DNA of 64,000 nucleotides from Pantoea rodasii (GTDB lineage Bacteria; Pseudomonadota; Gammaproteobacteria; Enterobacterales; Enterobacteriaceae), in NCBI RefSeq assembly GCF_002095465.1, contig NZ_MLFP01000004.1, positions 248,001-312,000 on the forward strand, given 5' to 3'. The stretch's first letter is position 1; each line of letters begins with the position of its first letter. A program made the position numbers and the translations under genes. Positions 1 to 11,190 of this stretch are shown one piece after another. The notes below the pieces were generated by a model. It saw only the letters and a program-made list of their open reading frames with translations. It searched no databases and was not told the origin of the DNA.

Positions 1-318
1 CCACGCCAAAAGCTTATCTGATTGTCCCTGGTAAAGATGCGTAATGCCAAGGGTCTTGCAACGATCTTCCAGCAGTTTGGCTTTACGCCCGGTAATGATC
101 GCCACTTCAATGTCGGAGGTTAGCAGGCAGCGGATGCCGTAGCCATCACGCACGTTAAATGCTTTCAGCTCTTCACCGCTGTTGCCCATGAAAATCACGC
201 CATCAGACATTACGCCATCGACATCACAAATCAGCAGGCGAATCTGCGCCGCACGCGCCATGACTTCTGCACTGACCGGGCCGTAACAGGTTTCAACCAT
301 TGTGGAGTCCGCACTCAT
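1..318 (-). CDS. kdsC: KdsC, 3-deoxy-D-manno-octulosonate 8-phosphate phosphatase (partial, 3' end outside window)
   Basis: The first 106 codons are present and the frame runs off the left edge, so the C-terminus is missing. KdsC removes the 8-phosphate from KDO-8-P in the cytoplasm, giving free KDO for the lipopolysaccharide inner core. The HAD-family nucleophile motif DVDGVMSDG lies near residue 35, where the first Asp is the phosphorylated residue and the second the acid/base, followed by the MGNSGEELKAFNVRDGYGI segment typical of KdsC. The ATG at 318 is favoured; another Met lies at codon 7. It sits 13 bp downstream of kdsD on the same strand, the usual E. coli arrangement, so the two steps of KDO synthesis are probably cotranscribed. 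Confidence 0.93.
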   Translation of the reverse strand, partial: MSADSTMVETCYGPVSAEVMARAAQIRLLICDVDGVMSDGVIFMGNSGEELKAFNVRDGYGIRCLLTSDIEVAIITGRKAKLLEDRCKTLGITHLYQGQSDKLLAW

Positions 319-331
319 TATTTTTTCCTGT

Positions 332-1312
332 TCAAACTACGCCAGCGCGCAGCATGTCATGCATGTGTACCACACCGAGCAGACGGTCGTCATCGGCGAC
401 CAACACCGCAGTGATGTTTTTGTTTTGCATCAGATTAAGCGCATCTACTGCCAGCATATTGGGGCGCACCCGGATTCCGCCACGCGTCATCACATCCTGA
501 ATACTGGCTGACTGGAAATTAATGCCCATATCGAAAATGCGGCGCAGGTCACCATCGGTGAAGATGCCTTCGATTTTCATCAGGTCATCAACAATCACCG
601 TCAGGCCAAGATTCTTACGTGTAATCTCCAGCAGCGCATCACGCAGTGATGCATCGCGGCTGACGTGAGGGATTTCATCACCGCTGTGCATAATATCGCT
701 AACGTGCAGCAATAGCTTGCGGCCCAGTGCGCCACCGGGATGCGACAACGCAAAATCTTCCTGAGTAAAGCCACGCGCTTCCAGCAAGGCGACGGCCAGC
801 GCATCGCCCATCACTAACGTCGCGGTGGTGCTGGAAGTCGGGGCCAGACCGAGCGGGCAGGCTTCCTGCGGCACTTTCACACATAAATGCACATCAGCAG
901 CGCGTCCCATGGCACTCTCCGGGCGGCTGGTGAGGCAAATTAACGGTACTTTCTGCCGCTTCAGCACCGGAATCAGCGCCAGAATCTCGTTCGATTCACC
1001 GCTGTTGGAGATAGCGATCACCACATCATTAGGCGTTACCATGCCAAGATCGCCATGGCTGGCCTCGCCAGGATGGACAAAAAACGCCGACGTGCCGGTA
1101 CTGGCAAAGGTGGCCGCCATTTTCGCGCCAATGTGGCCGGATTTGCCCATGCCCATCACCACCACTTTACCGCGGCAGGCAATGATCATCTCGCAGGCGC
1201 GGCTGAAGTCGGCGTTAATATACTGATCGAGCTGCTCAAGGCCTTCGCGTTCGATGCGCAATACCGCTTTACCTGCTTGTTGATAATCAAAATCCGGTTG
1301 CTGATGTGACAT
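332..1312 (-). CDS. kdsD: KdsD, D-arabinose 5-phosphate isomerase
   Basis: Protein of 326 aa, close to the 328 aa of E. coli KdsD. It converts ribulose 5-phosphate to arabinose 5-phosphate, the first committed step to KDO. The N-terminal half is a SIS sugar-isomerase domain with the GMGKSGHIGAKMAATFAS phosphosugar-binding stretch (about residues 50-70) and the SNSGES motif; the C-terminal half carries two CBS domains (from about residue 205). The open frame extends 25 codons further upstream, but the ATG at 1312 matches the family start (MSHQQPDFDYQQAGK). It lies between yrbG and kdsC in a three-gene minus-strand cluster, as in E. coli. Confidence 0.96.
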   Translation of the reverse strand: MSHQQPDFDYQQAGKAVLRIEREGLEQLDQYINADFSRACEMIIACRGKVVVMGMGKSGHIGAKMAATFASTGTSAFFVHPGEASHGDLGMVTPNDVVIAISNSGESNEILALIPVLKRQKVPLICLTSRPESAMGRAADVHLCVKVPQEACPLGLAPTSSTTATLVMGDALAVALLEARGFTQEDFALSHPGGALGRKLLLHVSDIMHSGDEIPHVSRDASLRDALLEITRKNLGLTVIVDDLMKIEGIFTDGDLRRIFDMGINFQSASIQDVMTRGGIRVRPNMLAVDALNLMQNKNITAVLVADDDRLLGVVHMHDMLRAGVV

Positions 1313-1325
1313 GGTCAGTCCGTCC

Positions 1326-2309
1326 TTAATAGCTTGCGATAAGCGTGGGGCTGAGCCACAGCCACAGTACCCACACGATAAATCCACTTAACAGTAACGT
1401 ACCTGCCACGCGGCCAATTCGGCGTTTGCGTAGCAGACAGAGCAGGGCGAACAGTACGCTTACGCCAAGCATGACCCAGTAATCACGCGCGAAGGCATGG
1501 GCATCAATGCTGCCAGGATGAACCAGCGCAGGCAGGCCGAGCACAATCGCCAGATTAAAGATATTAGCGCCAATCAGGTTACCGATGGCGATATCGTCTT
1601 CGCCTTTCAGCGCGCCCGCCACCACGGTCGCCAGTTCTGGCAAGCTGGTGCCTACCGCGATCAGCGTCAGGCCCATCACCAGTTCACTGACCCCGAAGTA
1701 GTCGGCGAACACCGTAGCGTTGTCGATCACCATGCGCGTCGACATCGGCAGAATGATCAGCGCCACGGCCAGCCAGAGAAACGCTACAGTATTACCTGCT
1801 TCATCACGCGGGAGTTCGGCCAGTTGCTCACGTGTTAGCGTGTCGTTGTTATCACGCTCGGCGCGGCGGGCAATGCGAATAGCGATGATCAGGTAGCCCA
1901 CGGCAATCAGCAGCAGCGCGACACCGTCCAGGCGACTCAGATGATTATCAAACAGCATGATGCCGCTCAGCAGTGAGACCAGCAGCATCAAGGGGAGTTC
2001 GCGTCGAATCAGATTAGAGTGCACCGTTAAAGGGTGCAGCAGCGCCGCGCCGCCAAGGATTAACAGAATATTGGTGATGTTCGAGCCAAGCGCTGTACCC
2101 ACGGCTAAATCCATTTGCCCATGCTGTGCCGCGGAGAAAGAGACAATCAGTTCCGGTAACGAGGTGCCAATGCTCACCACTGTCATGCCGATGATCAGCG
2201 GAGGTATGCCAAAGGATCGACACAGGATCGCGGCACTGAATACCAGACGGTCAGCGCCGTAAGCCAGAAGAAGCAATCCGATAAACAGCAGGGCAGTGGC
2301 TACGAACAT
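1326..2309 (-). CDS. yrbG: YrbG, inner-membrane calcium/sodium antiporter family protein
   Basis: Protein of 327 aa (E. coli YrbG 325 aa) with about ten hydrophobic segments. The two signature alpha-repeats of the CaCA exchanger superfamily are visible: GTSLPELIVSFSAA followed by GTALGSNITNILLILGG in the N-terminal half, and GTSLPELATVVAGA followed by GNLIGANIFNLAIVLG in the C-terminal half. These acidic and Asn-rich repeats form the ion site in the family. The frame is open 43 codons further upstream, but that extension is Cys/Arg-rich and unlike the family; the ATG at 2309 begins directly with the first membrane helix. The physiological substrate of YrbG is not firmly established; cation/proton or cation/sodium exchange is inferred from the family. 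Confidence 0.93.
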   Translation of the reverse strand: MFVATALLFIGLLLLAYGADRLVFSAAILCRSFGIPPLIIGMTVVSIGTSLPELIVSFSAAQHGQMDLAVGTALGSNITNILLILGGAALLHPLTVHSNLIRRELPLMLLVSLLSGIMLFDNHLSRLDGVALLLIAVGYLIIAIRIARRAERDNNDTLTREQLAELPRDEAGNTVAFLWLAVALIILPMSTRMVIDNATVFADYFGVSELVMGLTLIAVGTSLPELATVVAGALKGEDDIAIGNLIGANIFNLAIVLGLPALVHPGSIDAHAFARDYWVMLGVSVLFALLCLLRKRRIGRVAGTLLLSGFIVWVLWLWLSPTLIASY

Positions 2310-2536
2310 GAAAAATCCTTGATGGATAGGTGTGTCGGCAAACCTTGTCCGACAGGTAAAAACATTGCACGCGCGGAAACAGGCGCTGATTTTGACTGTC
2401 TGAGAGCCAAAAGTAAATTTTAAGGCCGTTTTCGCCACACCTTACGGGTAAGTTTCTGTAAAACTATCGTGCATTGTGGTCTACCAGGCTACCATCCACG
2501 ACTTTGAGAACGCCCGATCCGCATAAAGAGGTAACG

Positions 2537-3351
2537 ATGATCCAGCAAAAAACGAATCTGGTTGAGGTTCGTGGCGTCAGCTTCACTCGCGGAGACCGCG
2601 TCATCTTTGATGATATTTCGCTTACCGTGCCTGCGGGCAAAGTCACCGCCATCATGGGGCCATCCGGTATCGGCAAAACCACACTGTTGCGCCTGATTGG
2701 CGGACAGCTGCAACCGGAAAAAGGCGAAATCTGGTTCCGTGACCAGAATATCCCGACACTTTCTCGCACCAAATTGTATGAAGTGCGAAAAAAATGAGCA
2801 TGTTGTTCCAGTCAGGTGCACTTTTTACCGATCTCAACGTCTTTGATAACGTCGCCTGGCCGCTGCGTGAACACACACAGCTTCCGCCGGCGTTATTGCA
2901 CAGCACCGTGATGATGAAGCTGGAAGCGGTGGGTCTGCGCGGTGCGGCGAAATTAATGCCAGCCGAACTCTCCGGCGGGATGGCGCGACGTGCGGCGCTG
3001 GCGCGCGCTATCGCGCTGGAGCCGGAACTGATCATGTTCGATGAGCCGTTTGTTGGCCAGGATCCGATTACAATGGGTGTACTGGTAAAATTAATCGATG
3101 AATTGAACCATGCTTTAGGCGTGACCTGCATTGTCGTTTCACACGATGTGCCAGAGGTCTTGAGCATTGCCGACCATGCCTATATTGTTGCCGGTCAAAA
3201 GATTATTGCTCAGGGCAGTGCGCCGGAACTGCGGGAAAATCCCGATCCGCGCGTGCGCCAGTTTATTGAGGGTCATGCGGACGGCCCGGTACCGTTCCGC
3301 TTCGCGGCCGGGGATTACCTCAGCGATCTGACCCGTGTAGGGAGAGCCTAA
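2537..3351 (+). CDS. mlaF: MlaF, phospholipid ABC transporter ATP-binding protein (frameshifted at an A7 run)
   Basis: ATPase of the MlaFEDB complex that moves phospholipids between inner and outer membranes. Residues 1-87 carry Walker A (GPSGIGKTT) and run to LYEVRKK, where a TGA stops the frame at 2795-2797. The protein resumes one frame over with [11 protein letters not shown], the ABC signature [14 protein letters not shown] and Walker B LIMFDEPF. One extra A in the run at 2788-2794 joins the parts into 271 aa, against 269 in E. coli, with the conserved VRK(K/R)MSMLFQ junction. The run is in the register A_AAA_AAA of a canonical -1 slippery site, and the stop overlaps an ATG (ATGA), so either slippage or translation as two halves is conceivable. 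A one-base assembly deletion is more likely, because eight other genes here show the same defect. Confidence 0.9.
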
Positions 3352-3355
3352 ACTG

Positions 3356-4138
3356 ATGTTGCTTAAGGCGCTGGCGTCATTTGGACGTCAGGGAATTAAT
3401 ACTTGCGCGGCCTTTGGCCGAGCCGGCTTGATGCTGTTTCATGCGCTGGTGGGAAAACCGGCGTTTCGTCGACATGCGCCACTGCTGATAAAACAGCTGT
3501 ACAGCGTGGGCGTACTCTCGTTGCTGATCATTGTGGTATCGGGCTTGTTTATCGGCATGGTGCTGGGCTTGCAGGGTTATCTGGTGCTCACCACGTACAG
3601 CGCCGAAACCAGCCTTGGTATGTTGGTGGCGCTGTCGCTGCTGCGCGAACTCGGGCCTGTCGTCACAGCACTGTTGTTCGCCGGACGCGCGGGCTCAGCC
3701 CTGACAGCAGAAATCGGTCTGATGAAAGCCACTGAACAGCTTTCCAGCATGGAAATGATGGCGGTTGACCCATTGCGTCGCGTGGTTTCACCGCGCTTCT
3801 GGGCGGGCTTTATTAGTATGCCGCTGCTCACGTTGATTTTTACTGCTGTGGGCATTGCGGGCGGTGCGTTGGTTGGCGTGAGCTGGAAAGGTATCGATCC
3901 CGGCTTCTTCTGGTCAGCGATGCAGAATGCGGTAGATTTCCGCACTGATGTCATCAACTGCATTATCAAAAGCGCGGTCTTTGCCGTCACGGTGACGTGG
4001 ATTGCGCTGTTCAATGGCTATGACGCCATCCCGACTTCGGAAGGGATCAGTCGGGCGACGACGCGTACCGTAGTGCATGCTTCACTGGCGGTACTCGGTT
4101 TGGACTTTGTGCTGACAGCACTGATGTTTGGGAATTGA
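3356..4138 (+). CDS. mlaE: MlaE, phospholipid ABC transporter permease
   Basis: Protein of 260 aa, identical in length to E. coli MlaE, starting 4 bp after mlaF. It is the membrane-embedded permease of the Mla system and forms a dimer with MlaF below and the MlaD hexamer above. Several long hydrophobic segments are visible, together with the MlaE-family cytoplasmic coupling region [18 protein letters not shown] followed by [19 protein letters not shown] around residues 100-140. The C-terminus [11 protein letters not shown] is the family ending. Context mlaF-E-D-C-B is exactly that of enterobacteria, and spacing implies translational coupling. Confidence 0.97.
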   Translation: MLLKALASFGRQGINTCAAFGRAGLMLFHALVGKPAFRRHAPLLIKQLYSVGVLSLLIIVVSGLFIGMVLGLQGYLVLTTYSAETSLGMLVALSLLRELGPVVTALLFAGRAGSALTAEIGLMKATEQLSSMEMMAVDPLRRVVSPRFWAGFISMPLLTLIFTAVGIAGGALVGVSWKGIDPGFFWSAMQNAVDFRTDVINCIIKSAVFAVTVTWIALFNGYDAIPTSEGISRATTRTVVHASLAVLGLDFVLTALMFGN

Positions 4139-4142
4139 TGCA

Positions 4143-4685
4143 ATGCAAAGCAAGAAAAACGAAATCTGGGTAGGCGTCTTCATGCTGGCGGCGCTGCTGG
4201 CACTGTTATTCCTTAGCCTGCGCGTGGCCGATCTGAAATCACTCGGTACAGAACCCACCTGGAAGCTGTATGCCACCTTCGATAATATCGGCGGTCTGAA
4301 AGTCAGCTCCCCGGTAAAAATTGGTGGCGTGGTGATTGGCCGCGTGACGGATATCTCGCTGGATGATAAAACCCTCTCGCCGCGTGTCACCATGGACATC
4401 AGCGATCAGTACACCGACAAAATCCCGGATACCAGTTCATTGGCGATTCGTACGCAAGGCTTGCTGGGTGAGCAGTTCCTCGCGCTCAATTTAGGGTTTG
4501 ACGATCCTGAACTGGGGTCGGCGATGCTTAAAGAGGGCGGCACATTGCGCGACACGAAATCCGCGATGGTGCTGGAAGATCTGATCGGCCAGTTCCTTTA
4601 CAAGAGCGGCGACAATAAAAACGATAATCAAAAGCAGGGTGCAGAGAGTGCGCCTGCCCCTGCAGCACCTGCTACAACGGAATAA
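4143..4685 (+). CDS. mlaD: MlaD, MCE-domain phospholipid-binding subunit
   Basis: Protein of 180 aa (E. coli 183). One N-terminal membrane anchor (about residues 8-27, WVGVFMLAALLALLFLSLRV) is followed by a single MCE domain with the motif FDNIGGLKVSSPVKIGGV (about residues 43-62). The C-terminal tail is low-complexity, rich in Lys/Asn then Ala/Pro. In the family MlaD forms an inner-membrane-anchored periplasmic hexameric ring that passes phospholipid between MlaE and MlaC. The ATG at 4143, four bases after the mlaE stop, gives the family start MQSKKNEIWVG; an in-frame ATG at 4128 inside mlaE is rejected. Confidence 0.96.
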   Translation: MQSKKNEIWVGVFMLAALLALLFLSLRVADLKSLGTEPTWKLYATFDNIGGLKVSSPVKIGGVVIGRVTDISLDDKTLSPRVTMDISDQYTDKIPDTSSLAIRTQGLLGEQFLALNLGFDDPELGSAMLKEGGTLRDTKSAMVLEDLIGQFLYKSGDNKNDNQKQGAESAPAPAAPATTE

Positions 4686-4703
4686 CCCCAAGAGGTAAAC
4701 ACG

Positions 4704-5333
4704 ATGTTTAAAAGATTAATGATGATAGCCATGCTGGCGATTTTGCCTCTGGCTGCCAATGCGGCAGATCAGAGCGACCCTTACAAACAGATGAATGAAG
4801 CGGCAGCGAAGACGTTCACTCGTCTGAAAAATGAACAGCCTAAAATCAAGCAGGATCCCAACTACTTACGTGAAGTCGTGCGTCAGGAACTGCTGCCTTA
4901 TGTGCAGATAAAATATGCCGGTGCATTGGTGCTGGGTCGTTATTACCGTGAAGCGACGCCGGCACAGCGCGACGCTTACTTCAGCGCCTTTGGTGATTAT
5001 CTGGCGCAGGCTTATGGCCAGGCGCTGGCACTCTATCATGGCCAGACCTACCAGATTCAGCAGCCGCAACCGATTGGCGATGCCAACATTGTAGCGATTC
5101 GCGTAACGATTCTGGATCCGAATGGTCGTCCGCCCGTGCGCCTGGATTTCCAGTGGCGTAAGAACAGCCAAACCGGCAACTGGCAGGCTTATGACATGGT
5201 GGCCGAAGGCATTAGCATGATCACCACCAAACAAAATGAGTGGAGCGATCTGTTGCGCACGAAAGGGATTGATGGTTTGACCGCGCAGCTGAAATCTTAC
5301 GCAGCACAGCCTATCACTCTGGATAAACAGTAA
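4704..5333 (+). CDS. mlaC: MlaC, periplasmic phospholipid shuttle
   Basis: Protein of 209 aa (E. coli 211). A signal peptide is visible ([20 protein letters not shown], cleavage expected before ADQSDPY). The mature part is the MlaC/Ttg2D fold, with the characteristic [25 protein letters not shown] region and a C-terminal [15 protein letters not shown] segment. In the family it carries phospholipid through the periplasm between the outer-membrane MlaA-porin complex and MlaFEDB. It is the fourth gene of the mla operon, with an AAGAGG-type ribosome site upstream. Confidence 0.96.
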   Translation: MFKRLMMIAMLAILPLAANAADQSDPYKQMNEAAAKTFTRLKNEQPKIKQDPNYLREVVRQELLPYVQIKYAGALVLGRYYREATPAQRDAYFSAFGDYLAQAYGQALALYHGQTYQIQQPQPIGDANIVAIRVTILDPNGRPPVRLDFQWRKNSQTGNWQAYDMVAEGISMITTKQNEWSDLLRTKGIDGLTAQLKSYAAQPITLDKQ

Positions 5334-5335
5334 GC

Positions 5336-5641
5336 ATGAGCGAACCGTTACGCTGGCAGCGCACTGCCAGCACGCTGTCTTTAAGCGGCAAGTTGGATCG
5401 CGATACGCTGCTGGCATTATGGCATGAACGTGAAACGGCGATGGTGGATGTGGTCACTATTGATGTTGCGGCGTTAGATCGTGTGGATTCAGCGGGTTTA
5501 GCGTTGCTGGTCCACCTGCGCGAAATCGCACGAGCACAAGGCAGCACCCCGGTTTTCACCGGCATTAACGATAAACTCCAGTCACTAATCACGCTGTATA
5601 ATTTGCAGCAGATTATTGTTTCTGCGGAAAAAATCGCCTGA
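5336..5641 (+). CDS. mlaB: MlaB, STAS-domain regulator of the MlaFE transporter
   Basis: Protein of 101 aa (E. coli 97) forming a single STAS domain. The family motif appears as RVDSAGLALLVHLRE (about residues 49-63). E. coli has a Thr at the position of the Ser in VDSAG, and that residue is reported to matter for activity, so Thr to Ser is a conservative difference. MlaB binds MlaF in the cytoplasm and supports complex assembly. It starts two bases after the mlaC stop, is the last gene of the operon, and is followed by a strong terminator. Confidence 0.94.
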   Translation: MSEPLRWQRTASTLSLSGKLDRDTLLALWHERETAMVDVVTIDVAALDRVDSAGLALLVHLREIARAQGSTPVFTGINDKLQSLITLYNLQQIIVSAEKIA

Positions 5642-5660
5642 TTACGGCTTAATCGATTAA

Positions 5661-5687
5661 AGCCCCTGAATTTTTCAGGGGCTTTTG
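5661..5687 (+). terminator. Rho-independent terminator of the mla operon
   Basis: Nine-base stem AGCCCCTGA/TCAGGGGCT with a five-base loop, immediately followed by TTTT. It lies 20 bases after mlaB and before ibaG, so it ends the mlaFEDCB transcript. Confidence 0.9.
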
Positions 5688-5755
5688 TGTATTTAAGAGT
5701 CAGGCGCTTTCCTCTAAGATATCCGCCTTATTATTATTAAGTGAAGCAATGAGCG

Positions 5756-6012
5756 ATGGAAAATAATGAAGTTCAGGCCGTGCTGATGCAGGCGCTGCCA
5801 TTAGAAGAAGTACACGTACTCAGCAACGACGGTAGCCATTTTCAGGTGATCGCGGTCGGTGAGATGTTCGGTGAACTGAGCCGTGTTAAGAAGCAGCAGG
5901 CTGTGTACGCGCCGCTGATGGAATACATTGCGGATAACCGTATTCATGCGGTTTCCATTAAACTTATACCCCAGCTGAGTGGGCGCGCGACCGTAAACTC
6001 AACGGTTTCTAA
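5756..6012 (+). CDS. ibaG: IbaG, BolA-family protein (frameshifted near its C-terminus)
   Basis: BolA-like protein (YrbA/IbaG), linked in E. coli to acid stress and to glutaredoxin/Fe-S handling. Residues 1-69 match the family ([37 protein letters not shown]). After IK at 5960-5962 the frame as written runs on to 6043 with an unrelated tail. Adding one A gives [16 protein letters not shown] and a stop at 6010-6012, the exact family ending, with 85 aa against 84 in E. coli. The A run is AAA where AAAA is expected. I read this as a one-base sequence error or a very recent mutation. It lies 45 bp upstream of murA, as in E. coli. Confidence 0.9.
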
Positions 6013-6047
6013 GCGTCTCACGGGCTGTTTTGTTGATAGATAATTGA

Positions 6048-7316
<1,269 letters not shown>

Positions 7317-7338
7317 CGCTGACACAACGTTTGAAGGA

Positions 7339-7369
7339 ACCAGTCACGGCAGCGTGGCTGGTTTTTTTT
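7339..7369 (+). terminator. Rho-independent terminator of murA
   Basis: Inverted repeat ACCAGTCAC/GTGGCTGGT (7339-7347 with 7354-7362, one mismatch) followed by eight T. It lies 22 bases after the murA stop and before the 3' end of convergent sfsB. Confidence 0.88.
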
Positions 7370-7380
7370 CGTCAAGGATC

Positions 7381-7662
7381 TCAGATCTCATGACGATCCT
7401 TGGGCGATCGTATGCGTTTTTTGCGATCCAACAAACGCAAGGTGACGGGATCATAATAGCGACTTGGCCATATCTCTGCCGGATGTACGCCGATCGCGTT
7501 GGCGATCAACCATTCCCCTTTGGGCCAGGGGCGGGAGAGGGCATTCGATAATGTGGAGGAGTTCAGCCCTGAATCTCGCGACAATTCAGCCATCGATGTC
7601 CCTTTTTTACGCAGCGCCGCGATCACATCCGCCGGGTGCCAATCCTGTTTCCTTGCTTTCAT
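7381..7662 (-). CDS. sfsB: SfsB/Nlp, Ner-like DNA-binding transcriptional regulator
   Basis: Protein of 93 aa (E. coli SfsB/Nlp 92 aa), of the Ner/Nlp family of small helix-turn-helix proteins related to the Mu Ner repressor. The whole protein is the DNA-binding domain: DWHPADVIAALRKKGTSMAEL (recognition region around residues 20-45) and ALSRPWPKGE, then IWPSRYYDP. The frame is open to 7770, but the ATG at 7662 has AGGA in good position and fits the family length. In E. coli overexpression affects mal genes; the natural role is unclear. It is downstream of ispB on the same strand. Confidence 0.9.
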   Translation of the reverse strand: MKARKQDWHPADVIAALRKKGTSMAELSRDSGLNSSTLSNALSRPWPKGEWLIANAIGVHPAEIWPSRYYDPVTLRLLDRKKRIRSPKDRHEI

Positions 7663-7878
7663 AACGTCCTGCTCCTTGTCCATGTTATAGCTTCGTCTCT
7701 GCCGCAATGCGTGAATCCATGACCGAGATATCTGGAAAAAACCAAAAACTTTATAGCAAATAATTTCCATAAGCTTCCAGTAATTGTTTTGGCGTCACGC
7801 GAAACTGCGTACTCTTTCGCAAAAGTACTGCAATGGATGAAACGGTATGCGGAGGAAAAGCGGAGGGGGAGCGAGTGG

Positions 7879-7906
7879 GAAAAGAAAACGGGGCGCCTGG
7901 CCCCGT
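7879..7906 (-). terminator. Rho-independent terminator of ispB (minus strand)
   Basis: Read on the minus strand: stem ACGGGGC, five-base loop, GCCCCGT, then TTTCTTTT. It lies 7 bases past the ispB stop and separates ispB from sfsB. Confidence 0.82.
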
Positions 7907-7913
7907 TAATCAA

Positions 7914-8885
7914 TCAGAAGTCGCGCTGTACTGACATGTGCGCCAGCGCTTCGAGTGCGCTGCGCCAGGGTGATTCGGGGATGGCTTGCAGTGCGGCAAT
8001 CGCTTTATCCGCCTCTTCTTCCGCACGTTTACGCGTCCACTCCAGTGAACCGGTGTGCTGCATCGCAGCCAATACCGGCTCCAGCAGGTGCCGACCGTTG
8101 CCTTCTTCAATAGCTTTGCGAATCATCTGCGCCTGCTTCGGTGTTCCATTATGCATGGCATGCAGTAATGGCAGCGTAGGCTTACCTTCGCTGAGGTCGT
8201 CACCGGTATTCTTGCCCAGCGTTTCGCCATCAGCACTGTAATCGAGCAGATCGTCGATTAACTGGAAAGCCGTACCCAGATAGCGGCCATAATCCTGCAG
8301 CGCTTTCTCCTGAGCCGGCGTGGCTTCTGCCAGAATCGCGGAGGCTTGAGAAGCGGCCTCAAACAGGCGCGCGGTTTTGCTGTAAATCACGCGCATGTAG
8401 CTTTCTTCGGTGATATCCGGATCGTTGCAGTTCATGAGCTGCAGCACTTCACCTTCAGCGATCACATTAACGGCTTCTGACATCAGCGCGAGGATCTTTA
8501 AGGATCCCATGCTGGTCATCATCTGGAACGCACGCGTGTAAATAAAATCACCCACCAGCACGCTGGCAGCGTTACCGAACGCGGCGTTAGCAGTGGCTTT
8601 GCCACGGCGCATATCGGATTCATCCACCACATCATCGTGCAGCAGTGTCGCCGTATGGATAAATTCGATCAGCGCCGCATTGGTGACATGCAACGATCCT
8701 TGATAATTGAGCGCGCGTGCCGACAGCACCGCGATCATTGGCCGAATACGTTTGCCCCCACCGCTGATGATGTAGTAACCCAGCTGATTGATCAGTGAGA
8801 CCTCTGAATTCAGCTGGTCGAGGATGGTCTGGTTGACGGCCGCCATGTCCTGCGCGGTTAATTCATTAATCTGTTCTAAGTTCAT
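7914..8885 (-). CDS. ispB: IspB, octaprenyl diphosphate synthase
   Basis: Protein of 323 aa, identical in length to E. coli IspB. It elongates farnesyl diphosphate with isopentenyl diphosphate to the C40 chain used for ubiquinone-8 and menaquinone-8. Both Asp-rich motifs of trans-prenyltransferases are present: LLHDDVVDESDMRRG (about residues 82-96) and QLIDDLLDYSAD (about residue 210), plus GGGKRIRPM near residue 43. The frame is open far upstream, but the ATG at 8885 gives the family start MNLEQINELTAQDMA. It is divergent from rplU, as in E. coli. Confidence 0.96.
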   Translation of the reverse strand: MNLEQINELTAQDMAAVNQTILDQLNSEVSLINQLGYYIISGGGKRIRPMIAVLSARALNYQGSLHVTNAALIEFIHTATLLHDDVVDESDMRRGKATANAAFGNAASVLVGDFIYTRAFQMMTSMGSLKILALMSEAVNVIAEGEVLQLMNCNDPDITEESYMRVIYSKTARLFEAASQASAILAEATPAQEKALQDYGRYLGTAFQLIDDLLDYSADGETLGKNTGDDLSEGKPTLPLLHAMHNGTPKQAQMIRKAIEEGNGRHLLEPVLAAMQHTGSLEWTRKRAEEEADKAIAALQAIPESPWRSALEALAHMSVQRDF

Positions 8886-9039
8886 TCGTCTGTTCAGCTT
8901 TGACTCGTATTTTGCATGGTAAGCGCTTTTACCCAGCGTGAGTTCAGGTAATCTGTTACTGATTGTACTTGAAAAATCGGGCTGAGAAACGTTTGCATTC
9001 GTCCTGCGCTTTTTTTCTGCAAGAGAGTGCAAAGTGCAC

Positions 9040-9068
9040 TTGTCTTCTGCTGGAGATTTGCGTAGAAT
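9040..9068 (+). promoter_or_regulatory. Sigma-70-type promoter for rplU-rpmA
   Basis: TTGTCT and TAGAAT separated by exactly 17 bases, followed by a GC-rich discriminator (TCGCGCC), about 70 bp upstream of the rplU ATG. Position and spacing fit the ribosomal-protein promoter; the transcription start is inferred only. Confidence 0.7.
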
Positions 9069-9139
9069 TCGCGCCCTATTGTGAATATTTATCGCGCCGC
9101 CTGATGAATAGAAAGGCATGCGCAGAAGCGGAGTTTTAT

Positions 9140-9451
9140 ATGTACGCGGTTTTCCAAAGTGGTGGTAAACAACACCGAGTAAGCGAAGGTCAGACCGTTC
9201 GCTTGGAAAAGCTGGACATCGCAACCGGCGAAACCATTGAGTTCGACCAGGTTCTGATGATTGCAAATGGCGAAGACGTGCAAATCGGCGCGCCACTGGT
9301 ATCAGGCGGTGTGATCAAAGCAGAAGTTGTTGCTCACGGTCGTGGCGAGAAAGTTAAGATTGTTAAGTTTCGTCGTCGTAAACACTACCGTAAGCAAGCT
9401 GGTCACCGTCAGTGGTTCACTGATGTGAAAATCACTGTGATCGGCGCTTAA
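9140..9451 (+). CDS. rplU: Ribosomal protein bL21
   Basis: Protein of 103 aa, the E. coli length, starting [14 protein letters not shown] and containing [19 protein letters not shown] near the C-terminus, the bL21 RNA-binding signature. It is a structural protein of the 50S subunit. The open frame extends upstream to 8963, but the ATG at 9140 with GCGGAG upstream is the family start. It forms a two-gene operon with rpmA, 15 bp downstream. Confidence 0.98.
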   Translation: MYAVFQSGGKQHRVSEGQTVRLEKLDIATGETIEFDQVLMIANGEDVQIGAPLVSGGVIKAEVVAHGRGEKVKIVKFRRRKHYRKQAGHRQWFTDVKITVIGA

Positions 9452-9463
9452 GAGGAGATCTGA

Positions 9464-9724
<261 letters not shown>

Positions 9725-9767
9725 GGTTGTTGTGACGCAGACGGTTAACGTCTGAACACACGAATTG

Positions 9768-9796
9768 AAGGCCCCGCAGCTTTGCGGGGCTTTTTA
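9768..9796 (+). terminator. Rho-independent terminator of rplU-rpmA
   Basis: GCCCCGCA/TGCGGGGC stem (9771-9778 and 9783-9790), four-base loop, then five T. It is located 46 bases after the rpmA stop. Confidence 0.9.
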
Positions 9797-9960
9797 CATT
9801 CTGCCGCAGGTTGCGGGATCCCCTCTGACCAAAATGCGCAGTTTGCTGTACAATTTATGTACACTTGGCTTTGCCAATCTTGTATTATCCGCCGCCGGTC
9901 AGCGCAGAAGACCCTGGCGGACCCGTTTGCCGTGCTTAATAGCCGCGAACGATAGCGTGA

Positions 9961-11148
<1,188 letters not shown>

Positions 11149-11158
11149 TCGCAAAACA

Positions 11159-11185
11159 GAAAGCGGCCAATTGGCCGCTTTTTTG
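11159..11185. terminator. Bidirectional terminator between obgE and entH
   Basis: A perfect 20-base palindrome at 11161-11180 (AAGCGGCCAA and its complement) followed by TTTT on plus and preceded by AAA, giving T after the stem on minus too. It serves obgE on plus and probably the entCEBAH transcript on minus, and marks the left edge of the enterobactin locus. Confidence 0.85.
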
Positions 11186-11190
11186 TTGCC

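Noticed and set aside
2474..2797. MlaF N-terminal piece as a separate small ATPase gene with a TTG/GTG-type upstream start
   Set aside because: It contains only the Walker A half of MlaF and continues exactly in the next frame; treated as one frameshifted gene.
11155..11190. Attachment site or mobile-element edge at the left border of the enterobactin locus
   Set aside because: Only a bidirectional terminator is visible; no direct repeat, integrase or tRNA at either border.
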